Source: Planctomycetaceae bacterium (GTDB taxonomy: Bacteria > Planctomycetota > Planctomycetia > Pirellulales > Pirellulaceae). Taken from it: a stretch of 64,000 nucleotides of DNA. Positions 17,032 through 26,492 of the stretch are shown in pieces. The stretch covers positions 1-64,000 of the forward strand of contig JAEUIQ010000106.1 in NCBI GenBank assembly GCA_016794985.1. The letters are read 5' to 3'. The position numbers and the translations under genes are program-made. The notes under the pieces were generated by a model, which saw nothing but the letters and a program-made list of their open reading frames with translations, was not told the origin of the DNA and made no database searches. The number at the start of each line of letters is the position of its first letter. Within the stretch, counting starts at the first letter, position 1.

Positions 17032-18429
17032 TTACAGGTTCGCGGCTTGACACAGTTCCCGGCTGCGTTCGATCGTTTTGGATTCCGCGACGGCTCGCAC
17101 GATTGGTTCCGTGTTACTGGGGCGCACCAAAAGCCATGCATCGTCCCAATCCAGCCGCAGTCCGTCCAATCGCGAGACCTTGGCTTCCGGAAACCGATTC
17201 TCAATACTTCGGAATAGTTTTTCGATCGCCAACGCCGGAGGAACATCCGCCGCCAATTGCACCGTGGTCTTTTGGATTTGGTACGAGGGCAACTTGGCAA
17301 CCAAATCGCTGATCGAGCTGCCGTTCCGAGCCATTGCATCCAGGACCTGGGCCATGCCAACGAAACTGTCACGAACATAGCCAACACGCGGATCGATTGG
17401 ACCGCCGCTGCCCTCGCCTCCATAGACAGCTTTTTCCGCGATCATGCGATCGGTCACATTCGCTTCGCCCACCTTACTGAGATGACAGGCTACACCGAAT
17501 TGTGCGGCAATATCCATCGTCATTCGACTGGACGAACAATTCGTGACCACTGGTCCTAAGCTGATTCCTAGTTCGGCTCGAGTCGCCAACGCATGCTGAA
17601 GCGTCAAAGCCAATGTGTACTCTTCGCCGATGTAGGAACCTCGTTCGTCGATGATGGCCAAGCGATCCGCGTCGGGATCCTGACAGAAGACCGCATCGGC
17701 AGAGAACTCCTGGGCCAGTCGTGTTACACCGGCCAAGTTTTCCGCAGTGGGCTCTGGTTTATGGGCAAATTGACCATCGGGGGTTTCCCCAACAATCGTG
17801 AACTCACAACCGAGCGCTTCTAGCAAACGACGGCCTAGGATACTGCCGCATGCGTGATTCGAGTCCAAAACGACTCGAAATCTCGCGGCCCGAATTCTCG
17901 CCACATCGACCGTTGCCAAAACGGCTTCCAAGTGAGCGGTGGTCGAATCTGCGACGAGTTGACGTTGTCCGAGATCTTCAAAAGATTGCCAGGGAAAATC
18001 CGCGCGTTCATACGCGGCTAAGACTTCGAGTCCCGCGGCCGCCGGAATCACTCGCCCGTCCGAACCAAAAAGTTTCAGGCCGTTGTAGGGTGGGGGGTTG
18101 TGGGAAGCCGAGATCTGCACCGCGCCGTCGGCCACCAGACTCCGAACCAGGACGCCAACGGTCGGCGTGGCCGCCAAGTCGGCGATCCATGCGTCAACGC
18201 CGCAAGACATCAAGGTGGCCGCAACGACGTCCACCAACATCGGTCCGGTTTGGCGTCCATCGCGTCCCACGACCACTCGCGGTCGCGTTCTGCCATCTTG
18301 GTGAAGATTCGCACGCAAACGGTTCGCATAAGCGGCAACATATCGAGTCACCGTCAACGGTGTGAGACTCGTACCGACGATGCCGCGGAGTCCTGATACG
18401 CTAATGATTGGCTCTGACGACGAACTCAT
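17032..18429 (-). CDS. Phosphoglucosamine mutase / phosphomannomutase family enzyme
   Basis: Protein of 465 residues with all alpha-D-phosphohexomutase motifs: the phosphoserine loop SASHNP (Ser109), metal-binding DPDADR, the sugar-binding GEGSGG loop and the C-terminal phosphate loop RPSNTEP. The enzyme moves phosphate between C1 and C6 of hexose phosphates. The GEGSGG loop and RPSNTEP ending resemble the archaeal-type PMM/GlmM-like group, so GlmM (glucosamine-6-P to glucosamine-1-P for peptidoglycan or LPS precursors) and PMM are both possible. The start MSSSSEPIIS fits the family N-terminus. It is divergent from a second hexomutase gene, with a 168-bp intergenic region. Confidence 0.9.
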   Translation of the reverse strand: MSSSSEPIISVSGLRGIVGTSLTPLTVTRYVAAYANRLRANLHQDGRTRPRVVVGRDGRQTGPMLVDVVAATLMSCGVDAWIADLAATPTVGVLVRSLVADGAVQISASHNPPPYNGLKLFGSDGRVIPAAAGLEVLAAYERADFPWQSFEDLGQRQLVADSTTAHLEAVLATVDVARIRAARFRVVLDSNHACGSILGRRLLEALGCEFTIVGETPDGQFAHKPEPTAENLAGVTRLAQEFSADAVFCQDPDADRLAIIDERGSYIGEEYTLALTLQHALATRAELGISLGPVVTNCSSSRMTMDIAAQFGVACHLSKVGEANVTDRMIAEKAVYGGEGSGGPIDPRVGYVRDSFVGMAQVLDAMARNGSSISDLVAKLPSYQIQKTTVQLAADVPPALAIEKLFRSIENRFPEAKVSRLDGLRLDWDDAWLLVRPSNTEPIVRAVAESKTIERSRELCQAANL

Positions 18430-18597
18430 TTCGTTTACCGACACTTTCTCTGTTGCGTGACAAGAACGGGACCGCACGTCGCCCGCTTCAGACTACTCGA
18501 AGGACTCGAGCCAAGATGGTAGCATTTTAGCTCACTGAATTGGTAGGCAACCCGCTTCAGTGGGAAACTTGTAGCATTTTTTTGGCAATGGCACCCT

Positions 18598-20427
18598 ATG
18601 AGCACCAACACAACGTTAACCATTTCCGTTTCCCAAGGACTTCAAGCGGTCGCGGAAGCGGTACAGGACCGAAAGTTAACGGCGGCAGCCGGCGAAAATA
18701 TTCGTTTGTGGCTGACCGATGGTCGCTATGCCGAGTATGTCCCCCAAGTTTTGGACCACATCACGCAGCAAAAATGGCAAGTACTGGACGACGTATTTTG
18801 GACGGTTATCCCTTTTGGCACTGGGGGGCGCCGCGGCAAAATGTATCCGATCGGGTGCAACGCCATCAACGAGCGAACCATTGGCGAAAGCGCGCAAGGC
18901 TTGGCAAACTACTTGCGAACGTTGCATCCCAGCGGGGAGCTACGATTTGCGATCGCGTACGACACGCGCCATCGCTCTCGTGAGTTCGCGGAGCTTTGCG
19001 CCAGCATCATGGTGGCGAATGGCTTTCGAGTCTTTTTTATTGAGCCCTACCGCAGCACACCCGAACTCTCTTTCTTGGTTCGGTACAAGAAGTGCGATTG
19101 TGGAATCATGGTCACGGCCAGTCATAATCCACCATCGGATAATGCGGTCAAAGTTTATTGGTCCACAGGTGGGCAGTTGGTGCCACCGCACGATAAAGCC
19201 GTCATCGAGCAGGTCTTGCGAGTGGATCGAATCCGACAAGTGGATTTTCAACAAGCAGTTGACGACGGGCGAATTGAAATGGTCGGCCCGGAGACGGATC
19301 AGGCGTTACTAAAGGCTCACTTAGAATTCAACGACGACGGGCCCCGCAATCTGCATGTTGTTTATTCGCCGCTGCATGGCGTTGGCGAGTTCAATGTCGC
19401 GGCACTGCTGTCGAAATGCGGTTTCAACCAGGTAGAGGTTTACGGGCCGCATCGCGAGCCCTCGGGGGACTTCCCCAACGTGCCGGGAAACGTCTCGAAT
19501 CCCGAAAATGCGGAAGTGTTCGACGCAATCATCGCTCATGCGCAGCAGAACGGAGGAGAATTGATCCTCGCGACCGACCCCGACTGCGACCGAGTGGGTG
19601 CCGCGACGCCACTCACTTGGGCGCCCGGTTCGGCATGGGGAACCTTGACCGGAAACCAACTAGGTGCTTTGCTCATCGACTTTGTGCTCGAACGAATGCA
19701 AGCGGCCGGGACACTAACCGCGGAACATTTTACGGTGACAACTTTGGTTACTTCGCTCCTCGGAAAGCGAATCACGGAAAGTTTCGGAGCCAAGTGCTAC
19801 AACAATAACTTGGTGGGCTTCAAATGGATTTGCAACGTCGTTGATCAAATGGGCGCTGAGCACTTTGTCTTGGGCACCGAAGAATCCTACGGCTATTTGG
19901 TTGGCACCTACGCGCGCGATAAGGATGGGGTGATCGCGTGCCTGCTGCTGTGCCAACTCGCTGCAAAATGCAAAGCCGCTGGGATTACCTTGTTTCAACG
20001 TCTCGAACAGTTGTATCAGCGTCATGGCTATCACGGCGAGCACACGATCAGCATTTTCATGCACGGCTCCGATGGGATGCGCCGGATGCAGGCCTTGATG
20101 GCTCGCTTGCGCGAGAATCCACCACAAACCTTGGCTGGGAAGTCGGTACTGCGAATTCGAGACTACGAAAATTTACAGCTCATCTGCCCCGGTCAAGCGA
20201 CCACGAAACTGACCGGTCCCAAAGGTGATTTGGTGATCTTTGATCTGGACGACCAGGGCAATCAGATTGCAATTCGACCGAGCGGCACGGAGCCTAAAGT
20301 CAAGTTTTATATGTTCTATTATCAAGGAGTTGTCGGTGCGACCGACCCGCTTGCCGCAAAAGCCGCTGGGCGAGATTTCTTTGCCAATGCAGAACGCGAG
20401 TTGCGAGCCATCGCCGATTCCGTCTAA
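18598..20427 (+). CDS. Phospho-sugar mutase (PGM2-like phosphoglucomutase)
   Basis: Protein of 609 residues, the size of PGM2/PgcA-type phosphoglucomutases. Motifs are GTGGRRGKM near residue 75, the phosphoserine loop TASHNPP (Ser175), DPDCDR (327-332), the sugar loop GTEESYGYLVG and the phosphate loop RPSGTEPKVKFY. It likely interconverts glucose-1-P and glucose-6-P and so feeds glycogen, UDP-glucose or LPS sugar synthesis. The downstream secreted protein gene begins 13 nt after its stop with its own GGGAG site. Confidence 0.93.
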   Translation: MSTNTTLTISVSQGLQAVAEAVQDRKLTAAAGENIRLWLTDGRYAEYVPQVLDHITQQKWQVLDDVFWTVIPFGTGGRRGKMYPIGCNAINERTIGESAQGLANYLRTLHPSGELRFAIAYDTRHRSREFAELCASIMVANGFRVFFIEPYRSTPELSFLVRYKKCDCGIMVTASHNPPSDNAVKVYWSTGGQLVPPHDKAVIEQVLRVDRIRQVDFQQAVDDGRIEMVGPETDQALLKAHLEFNDDGPRNLHVVYSPLHGVGEFNVAALLSKCGFNQVEVYGPHREPSGDFPNVPGNVSNPENAEVFDAIIAHAQQNGGELILATDPDCDRVGAATPLTWAPGSAWGTLTGNQLGALLIDFVLERMQAAGTLTAEHFTVTTLVTSLLGKRITESFGAKCYNNNLVGFKWICNVVDQMGAEHFVLGTEESYGYLVGTYARDKDGVIACLLLCQLAAKCKAAGITLFQRLEQLYQRHGYHGEHTISIFMHGSDGMRRMQALMARLRENPPQTLAGKSVLRIRDYENLQLICPGQATTKLTGPKGDLVIFDLDDQGNQIAIRPSGTEPKVKFYMFYYQGVVGATDPLAAKAAGRDFFANAERELRAIADSV

Positions 20428-20440
20428 GGGAGTTCAAGTC

Positions 20441-21253
20441 ATGCACGGTATGAATGGCCGGCGTCTCGATGTTTTGAGTCTAGATAGAAATGTCTGGCTG
20501 GCTTTTATGGCTTGGCTCGGCTTGATGTTGGGCAACTCCATAACTCGGGCTCAGGATGCGAGCGTGTCCTCGAATGCGACGTCGATCCTGTCCAATATCG
20601 ATGACACGCAAGACGGGACCGAATCAGAGCAACTGACTTGGAAGGCGGAAGACCCCGCTCAAGATCGAATCTGGGAATTCAAAGACGTCAACGGCTGGAG
20701 ATTCGTGGACAGCGACGGTGAACGCGTCATGAGCCAGTTTCAAAAGAACAGCGACTACCAACCTCCGCATCGCAGTCCGCTTCATATTGCTCTGCTGCGT
20801 GAGAGAAAATACGAAAGCTTTGAAATGGATGTCTGGGTGAAAAGCACCCATGCCGAGTACGGCCATCGCGACGTTTGTTTGTTTTTCGGCTACGAAGCCC
20901 CCGATCGCTTTTACTATGTTCATTTGGCGTCGGAAATGGACGATCGAGCCAACCAGATTTTTCTCGTGAATCGTGCAGATCGCGAGAAAATTTCAACGCG
21001 AACCACCAACGGAACCAAGTGGGATTCAAGTTGGCATCAGATCCGTGTGATTCGCCATTCGGGTACTGGTGAGATTGCTGTGTATTTCGACGACATGACC
21101 AAACCCATTATGCAAGCCGTGGATCGAAGCATCGGCCTTGGACAAATTGGTGTGGGTTCCTTCGATGATACGGCGGACTTCCAACGCTTAGAAATTCGTC
21201 CCCTCCCGCTATCCTCGAACCCAGTAGAGTCGAAGAATGTCGATCGCCATTGA
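20441..21253 (+). CDS. Secreted concanavalin-fold (DUF1080/LamG-like) protein
   Basis: Protein of 270 residues. Signal peptide at residues 14-38 (NVWLAFMAWLGLMLGNS, cut near TRAQDA), followed by a single beta-sandwich-like domain. Features such as YESFEMDVWVKS, DRFYYVHLASEMD and GLGQIGVGSFDDTADFQRLE are typical of concanavalin A-like domains related to DUF1080, which bind or hydrolyse glycans. No catalytic pair was identified. The ATG has GGGAG 8 nt upstream and the gene starts 13 nt after the phosphoglucomutase stop. Its 3' end overlaps the DinB gene by 17 nt, so the three genes probably share a transcript. Confidence 0.8.
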   Translation: MHGMNGRRLDVLSLDRNVWLAFMAWLGLMLGNSITRAQDASVSSNATSILSNIDDTQDGTESEQLTWKAEDPAQDRIWEFKDVNGWRFVDSDGERVMSQFQKNSDYQPPHRSPLHIALLRERKYESFEMDVWVKSTHAEYGHRDVCLFFGYEAPDRFYYVHLASEMDDRANQIFLVNRADREKISTRTTNGTKWDSSWHQIRVIRHSGTGEIAVYFDDMTKPIMQAVDRSIGLGQIGVGSFDDTADFQRLEIRPLPLSSNPVESKNVDRH

Positions 21254-21734
21254 AGGCCTGATTTACGGTTACAAGAAGAATATGGACTATGCAACCAAGC
21301 TGGTTGCTGACCTGTCGGACGAGCAAATGGTTGCTCAGCCTGCGGGCTCGGCAGCGGTTGCGAACCACCCGGCGTGGGTTCTTAGTCATCTGAACATCTA
21401 TCTGCCGGTGATGGTCGCGTTGATCGAAGGCCGGACCTTTGCCGACCCTAAAGGACATGAATTTGGAATGCAATCGAAGCCGGAACTGGGCCGTGGCCGA
21501 TATGCGGCGAAAGAAAAACTGATCACGGAGTTCACCGTCGGTCACGAGCAGGTCATCGAGAGCTTGCGTCGCGAGGGGGAAGCGGCGTTGAATCGCGAGA
21601 TGACGCTGGAACGATGGAAGCCGATCATGCCGCAAGTTGGGATCGCGCTTCCGTATTTGATGCTGGTCCACGAAAACACGCACTTGGGCCAACTCAGCGC
21701 CTGGCGCCGAATCATAGGCCTGCCACCTGTGTAA
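21237..21734 (+). CDS. DinB-like four-helix metal-binding protein
   Basis: Protein of 165 residues, the standard size for the DinB/YfiT superfamily. His residues expected at metal positions are seen in NHPAWVLSHLNIY (about 41-53) and HENTHLGQLSAWRR (near the C-terminus). Many members are metal-dependent thiol (bacillithiol or mycothiol) S-transferases, others are stress-induced proteins of unknown activity. It overlaps the upstream gene by 17 nt, which indicates coupling. Confidence 0.85.
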   Translation: MSIAIEGLIYGYKKNMDYATKLVADLSDEQMVAQPAGSAAVANHPAWVLSHLNIYLPVMVALIEGRTFADPKGHEFGMQSKPELGRGRYAAKEKLITEFTVGHEQVIESLRREGEAALNREMTLERWKPIMPQVGIALPYLMLVHENTHLGQLSAWRRIIGLPPV

Positions 21735-21776
21735 TTGTTACGAAGCCGCCACCTTGGTGAACTTGCCGTGCCTAAC

Positions 21777-22403
21777 TTAGGCTGGGAATTGAACCCCGAT
21801 GCGCTGGGATAATTCGCGCAGTGCCGCTTGGCGATCCGCTTCATCCCCGACACCAAACCGCAGGAAAAACGGTCTTTGTTCCCAATCGAACGGTTCCGAG
21901 GCCTGTCCGCGGATGAAGAGCAACATGGCTGCGAAGTGTACGGCAACAACTCCGGGATCACGGGCGATCCGCTGAAGCATCGCCAAGACCACTTGGGGCG
22001 GATGATTGATTTCAATTTGTTGGAGGGTCAGATCAAGTCCGTCGTACACATCGCATTCGCCAATTCGGCCCACCAATTCGTCCAATTTTTCTGTTTCGCC
22101 AACCAAGGTTGGCGCAAAATGGACGACAGCCGCGCGAATCTCCGGCGGACCTGATCGCCATTTGGCAACTAAAGCCATTCTGGCGGCTTCAGTGTCCAAC
22201 AACGCGAGCGCCTGGACATCCATCACATGCTGGATACCACGAGCCAGTAGAAACTGCTCGATCTGGTCACGCTCCTCCGCGTTCGCGCCAAGGATCGCCT
22301 CCAAATCATGTGTCGGATCACGCCACTTTTCGAGATCGATCTTGGCCGACCTTCGAAACCGCTCGAACCGGGACTCACCAGCTGGTTGCGAATCCATGTT
22401 CAT
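21777..22403 (-). CDS. Hypothetical protein, alpha-helical
   Basis: Protein of 208 residues that I do not recognise. It is mostly helical, lacks a signal peptide or membrane segment and contains repeated helix pairs (for example EARMALVAKWRSGPPEIRAA and HPPQVVLAMLQRIARDPGVV) that could be HEAT-like. It lies 34 nt downstream of the alpha-CTD-like gene on the same strand, so the two may be co-transcribed. ATG starts at 22403 and 22397 cannot be separated. Confidence 0.7.
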   Translation of the reverse strand: MNMDSQPAGESRFERFRRSAKIDLEKWRDPTHDLEAILGANAEERDQIEQFLLARGIQHVMDVQALALLDTEAARMALVAKWRSGPPEIRAAVVHFAPTLVGETEKLDELVGRIGECDVYDGLDLTLQQIEINHPPQVVLAMLQRIARDPGVVAVHFAAMLLFIRGQASEPFDWEQRPFFLRFGVGDEADRQAALRELSQRIGVQFPA

Positions 22404-22437
22404 CTCAGCAAGTCATCCGAGTCGCGCCAGCGCCGAT

Positions 22438-22695
22438 CTAGGGCTTTCGAGCAAATCCAATTTTCGCCAGCGCCTGATACACTTCTTCCAACGTCTTTTC
22501 GCCGAAATTCGTGATACCCAACAAGTCTTCCGGCGACGTTCGCAACAAATCTCGAACGGTAAAGATGCCTCGTTCCTCTAAGCAATTGGTCGTGCGAACT
22601 GTCAGCCCAATTTGAGCCGTGCTCAGTTCAAGTTTGATTTCCAAATCCCGCTCACGTTCTTCGGCGGCGCTTAAAGGAATTCGTGTCTTCGCCAT
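22438..22695 (-). CDS. Free-standing RNA polymerase alpha C-terminal-domain-like protein
   Basis: Protein of 85 residues. After a charged N-terminal stretch, residues about 24-82 align with the RpoA C-terminal domain: GLTVRTTNCLEERGI, TVRDLLRTSPEDLL and NFGEKTLEEV. Positions equivalent to the E. coli DNA-contact residues R265, N268, C269, G296, K298 and E302 are kept, and S299 is Thr. There is no alpha N-terminal (assembly) domain, so it is not RpoA. It could bind DNA or a transcription factor, or compete with alpha-CTD. The ATG at 22695 has AAGGA about 8 nt upstream; longer in-frame starts to 22785 lack this. Confidence 0.85.
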   Translation of the reverse strand: MAKTRIPLSAAEERERDLEIKLELSTAQIGLTVRTTNCLEERGIFTVRDLLRTSPEDLLGITNFGEKTLEEVYQALAKIGFARKP

Positions 22696-22999
22696 GATGG
22701 GCATCCTTTCCGTTAGTTCAGGGATAATAAAAAGTCCAAAGCTTTCGTTGGCATCAAACTCCGTCGCCCGTCGCCAACCGAGCAAAGCCTACTCCAGCAA
22801 AAAATGACTCGCAAGTAGAGGCAACTCATCCTTCGTCCATCGAAACGCCATCGAGGTCGCGTCTGTGACCGAGTTACGTCGCGTGCGAATCAGCATTATA
22901 CTCGAAGGGCTGCGATGTCGTGTTTGACTTTCAAGCATGTTGGGAACCTCCGAACAAAATAACCAGGGCGGGACGCTAGCACTTCAAGGACTGGCTCGA

Positions 23000-25495
23000 A
23001 TGGATGACGCGAACGACTTTTTCTCTAGCAACGATGCCGAAATATTTTTGGGTTTGAATGCGCAACAAGCTCAGGCCGTATCGGTAATCGATGGACCGCT
23101 CATGATTCTGGCGGGCCCCGGTTCTGGAAAAACTCGGGTGATTACTCACCGAATTGCGTACATGTTGCAACAGGGAGTTCCGGCAGAGCGAATTCTGGCT
23201 TTGACGTTCACTAACAAGGCGGCCAACGAATTAGGGCATCGGATCCAACGCTTGGTTCCTGGTCAATTCGTTTGGGCTGGGACGTTTCATCGATTTTGTA
23301 GCCGACTGTTGCGTCAGTATGGAACCTTCGTGGGACTCAGCGATAACTTTTCAATCTTGGATATGGACGACGCGACCAAACTCTTCTCTCAAGTGTGGGA
23401 CGAGGCCAAAGTCCAGGACGATTTTGTGTCCACCGCTGCGGTCCAATCCGAGATCTCGAACGCCAAAAATGCTTTGATCCGCCCTGAAGATTATCGGGCG
23501 CGCGTTGGCAATCCAGCTGGAAAAGTCGTGGAGAAAATTTACCCGCTCTATCAGAAAAAACTGGTTCAATGCAATTCGGTTGATTTTGACGACTTGTTGC
23601 TATGGACTGCCATTATCCTGCAAGAGAACGAGGAACTGCGGGAAAGATTGGACGAGCGTTTTGCTTACATCATGGTTGACGAATACCAAGACACTAACTT
23701 GGCTCAATATGCGATCGTTCGTTCTTTGAGCAACGACTATCCGAACCTCGCTGTGACTGGGGATCCCGATCAATCGATCTACGGTTGGCGCGGCGCCAAC
23801 ATTGGCAACATCTTGGGGTTCGAACGCGATTACCCTAACGTCCAAGTGGTGCGGTTGGAACAAAACTATCGTAGCACTCAGAAGATTCTGGGGGTCGCGG
23901 ATCGCTTAATCGCCAACAATCGGCTGCGTAAACCCAAGAGGTTGATTGCAACGCAAGAAGTTGGCCAACCAGTGCGGATGAAGTCGTCTTCGTCACCGCA
24001 AGACGAAGCTCTGTGGATCTCGTCGGAGATCAAGAACTTGATATCCGAAGGCGTATGGGAGCCGAAAGATTTTGCGATTTTCTACCGGGCCAATTGGTTG
24101 TCACGCAACCTGGAACATGAATTGACTGCGGCAGGCATTCCTTACCAATTGGTCAACGGCTTCGAGTTTTATCAACGCAAAGAAATCAAAGATTTGATTG
24201 CCTACTTGAGATTGATCGTCAACCCTAAAAACGACGTTGCGTTCGAACGAGTCGTTAACTCGCCTGCTCGAAAGATCGGCAAAGTGACACTTGACCGTCT
24301 GCATGACATGGCGAGGGCCTCCGGGGCAAGTTTATTGGAAGTCTGTCAGAACGCCTTGCAACAGCCAAGCAGTCTTGGTCGAGCGGCAAGCAGCATTCAA
24401 AAGTTTGTTGCTCAAATCCAACAATTGCAAACCGTGCCCTGGAACAACGTTCGCAAGGTGTTGGAATCGGTCTTGGAAGTGACCAGTTACGCCAAAATTT
24501 TGGAGGCGGATCAGACCGAGATGTCTAGCGAGCGGTTGGGTAACATCGACGAATTACTGACAGCGGCCGCCGAGTTTGACAAGCAGCATCCTGAAGATGG
24601 TGGCCTGGAAGCCTACCTAGAAACTGCGGCGTTGGTCAGCGACACGGACAAACTAGACGGTGATGTCAATCATGTGAAAATGATGACCATGCACGCGGCC
24701 AAAGGCTTGGAGTTTCCTTGCGTTTACATTGTAGGCGTTGAAGAAGGAATCCTTCCGCACGAACGAAGTAGCAAAAGCGAAAAGGACGTCGAGGAAGAAC
24801 GCCGGTTGTTTTTTGTTGGCATCACCCGGGCCCAAAAAGAACTGACGCTATGCCATTGTGAAGGAAGAATGCGTCGAGGAACCTTTGCCATGTGCCCACC
24901 CAGTAGTTTCTTGATGGAAGTTCTCGGTCCGGAACTCGAACGAGTCCGTCCCAGCGAGTACAAGAAGAGTTTTGGCCATTGGCAGAACGAGTCCAGGAGT
25001 GGATTTCGCCCACCCAAGCCCACCGAACGAGATTGGGTCGAGGACGAATGTGGTGGAAGTTCGTTTGACATAGCGGATTATGAAGACAATGACGACCGAC
25101 TCTCGAACGGATCGTTGACGAAGGGAAACGAATCGGCTGCACCCAAAGTCTCGCGAAATCAGGCACCGGATCCGTCGCGCGGTCCGGCGCGTGGGATTCG
25201 CGAGTCAGCGACTAGTTTCAGCAATCGAATTTCAACTGCAGCCGAAATGTTCGAAGATCAGGACCTGGCGACGGAGTTGGGAGAGAAGGCAAGTGCAACG
25301 TCCGATGGCCATGAGCAACCGGCATTTTGTGTGGGAGGCCTAGTCCAGCATCCGGAATATGGGCCGGGAAAAATCGTTGCTTTGTCGGGTTCGCCAGCCA
25401 AACCGTATATCTCGGTTTACTTTTTTTCGGTAGGACCAAAGAAGTTTCGTGCCGATTTTTGCGATTTGCGGGTCATCAGTAACCCCAGAAACTGA
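23000..25495 (+). CDS. uvrD: UvrD/PcrA/Rep-type superfamily 1 DNA helicase
   Basis: Protein of 831 residues with the full SF1A motif set: LNAQQAQAV Q-motif, Walker A AGPGSGKT, TFTNKAA, VDEYQDTN (motif II), GDPDQSIYGWRGA (III), YRST (IV), MTMHAAKGLEF (V) and FVGITRA (VI). The C-terminus has a Tudor-like tail (VQHPEYGPGKIVALSG), as in PcrA/UvrD, used for RNA polymerase contact. It is a 3'-5' helicase for nucleotide excision and mismatch repair or for clearing replication conflicts. ATG 23000 has AAGGA 9 nt upstream; an in-frame ATG at 22937 would add 21 residues without a clear site. Whether it is UvrD or PcrA cannot be decided here. Confidence 0.93.
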   Translation: MDDANDFFSSNDAEIFLGLNAQQAQAVSVIDGPLMILAGPGSGKTRVITHRIAYMLQQGVPAERILALTFTNKAANELGHRIQRLVPGQFVWAGTFHRFCSRLLRQYGTFVGLSDNFSILDMDDATKLFSQVWDEAKVQDDFVSTAAVQSEISNAKNALIRPEDYRARVGNPAGKVVEKIYPLYQKKLVQCNSVDFDDLLLWTAIILQENEELRERLDERFAYIMVDEYQDTNLAQYAIVRSLSNDYPNLAVTGDPDQSIYGWRGANIGNILGFERDYPNVQVVRLEQNYRSTQKILGVADRLIANNRLRKPKRLIATQEVGQPVRMKSSSSPQDEALWISSEIKNLISEGVWEPKDFAIFYRANWLSRNLEHELTAAGIPYQLVNGFEFYQRKEIKDLIAYLRLIVNPKNDVAFERVVNSPARKIGKVTLDRLHDMARASGASLLEVCQNALQQPSSLGRAASSIQKFVAQIQQLQTVPWNNVRKVLESVLEVTSYAKILEADQTEMSSERLGNIDELLTAAAEFDKQHPEDGGLEAYLETAALVSDTDKLDGDVNHVKMMTMHAAKGLEFPCVYIVGVEEGILPHERSSKSEKDVEEERRLFFVGITRAQKELTLCHCEGRMRRGTFAMCPPSSFLMEVLGPELERVRPSEYKKSFGHWQNESRSGFRPPKPTERDWVEDECGGSSFDIADYEDNDDRLSNGSLTKGNESAAPKVSRNQAPDPSRGPARGIRESATSFSNRISTAAEMFEDQDLATELGEKASATSDGHEQPAFCVGGLVQHPEYGPGKIVALSGSPAKPYISVYFFSVGPKKFRADFCDLRVISNPRN

Positions 25496-25581
25496 CAAAA
25501 TTGGCAAAAACGTCCGTCGAAATAACTTGCCAGTTCGGGATATCAGCTAAAATGTAATGGCATGTAAAAGCGGAGCGGTTG

Positions 25582-26139
25582 ATGTTTGACCGGCCGTCCG
25601 ACATGCCTCAAGGGGCAATGACACCGGATTTACTCGATCGGGTATATTCGATTGGGTTTACTCGATTTTCAGGCACGAAGCGGGTTACTATGAGCCAAAA
25701 TCCAGGCGGCCAAAACGGGGCCAAACCAAAATCGGAAAAACTGTACGGCAATTTAGTTCCGATCGGCGGGGGCGATACGATTCCCATGCTGCGGACGCGG
25801 TTGCGGGTCGGTCGGCGGGATGGCTGCGATATTGTGCTGCCGTTCTCCAATGTCTCCGGACATCACTGTTTGCTTGAGGTTGACGAAGGGTATTGGTTCA
25901 TTCGAGACCTGAACAGTCGAAATGGTGTAAAAGTAAACGGCCAAAAGATTATCCCAGGTCTAAAAAAACGCATCGATCCAGGCGACGAAGTCGCGATCGC
26001 GAAGAACAATTACAAGTGCGAGTACGATCCGATTGAAAACGGAGCCTACGGCACGCCGCCGCAAGACGAACAAGCGGAAGCCTTTTTCGAAAGATCTTTG
26101 TTGGAACGCGCGGGCCTGAAACGTACGAAGGAAAAGTGA
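25582..26139 (+). CDS. FHA domain protein
   Basis: Protein of 185 residues. An FHA domain spans about residues 58-145 with the hallmark GRRDGCDIVLP, SGHHCLLEV and LNSRNGVKVNG segments, including the Arg, Ser, His and Asn residues that contact phosphothreonine. The C-terminus is charged. It would bind a phosphoprotein and act as a signalling adaptor. No Ser/Thr kinase or phosphatase is adjacent. The start is ATG 25582 with GGAG 6 nt upstream; an ATG at 25690 is a shorter alternative that still keeps the whole domain. Confidence 0.88.
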   Translation: MFDRPSDMPQGAMTPDLLDRVYSIGFTRFSGTKRVTMSQNPGGQNGAKPKSEKLYGNLVPIGGGDTIPMLRTRLRVGRRDGCDIVLPFSNVSGHHCLLEVDEGYWFIRDLNSRNGVKVNGQKIIPGLKKRIDPGDEVAIAKNNYKCEYDPIENGAYGTPPQDEQAEAFFERSLLERAGLKRTKEK

Positions 26140-26492
26140 TCCATTTCGTGCGTTGCAGTACATCGCGGAACTTCGCGGGCAAGTCAGCGTATTGACGTTG
26201 TTTCTTGGCCGCGAAGAGGCCTTTAGGGAGCTGTCGTCGCGCCGTCCTTTCGTGGGTCGCCCCCCCTCTCATTGAAGTCGTTACTCCGGTTAGACCGTGA
26301 TTCGGTCGATCATTTCCCCTTCACCTCGGGGCGAAATGTCGGCAATCGCCCGGACGGTGTTCCTTGCGAACTCATGGTTTTCGACTTACACTGTTGCGTG
26401 AACGGGAGGGACTTACGGAAAGACGCCGATGTGTCTGGCGTAGGTCGCGTCCCGAGAATTCGTCCGCCGAACTCAACACCTGGCATGTAAAC
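26140..26492. other. Intergenic region without recognised gene
   Basis: About 350 bp upstream of the repeat lipoprotein gene. A longer in-frame start at 26364 exists but would bury the lipoprotein signal. No promoter or repeat is distinct. Confidence 0.3.

Noticed and set aside
16926-17423. 165-codon minus-strand reading overlapping the phosphohexomutase
   Set aside because: It lies in a different frame of a well-supported gene and has no domain.
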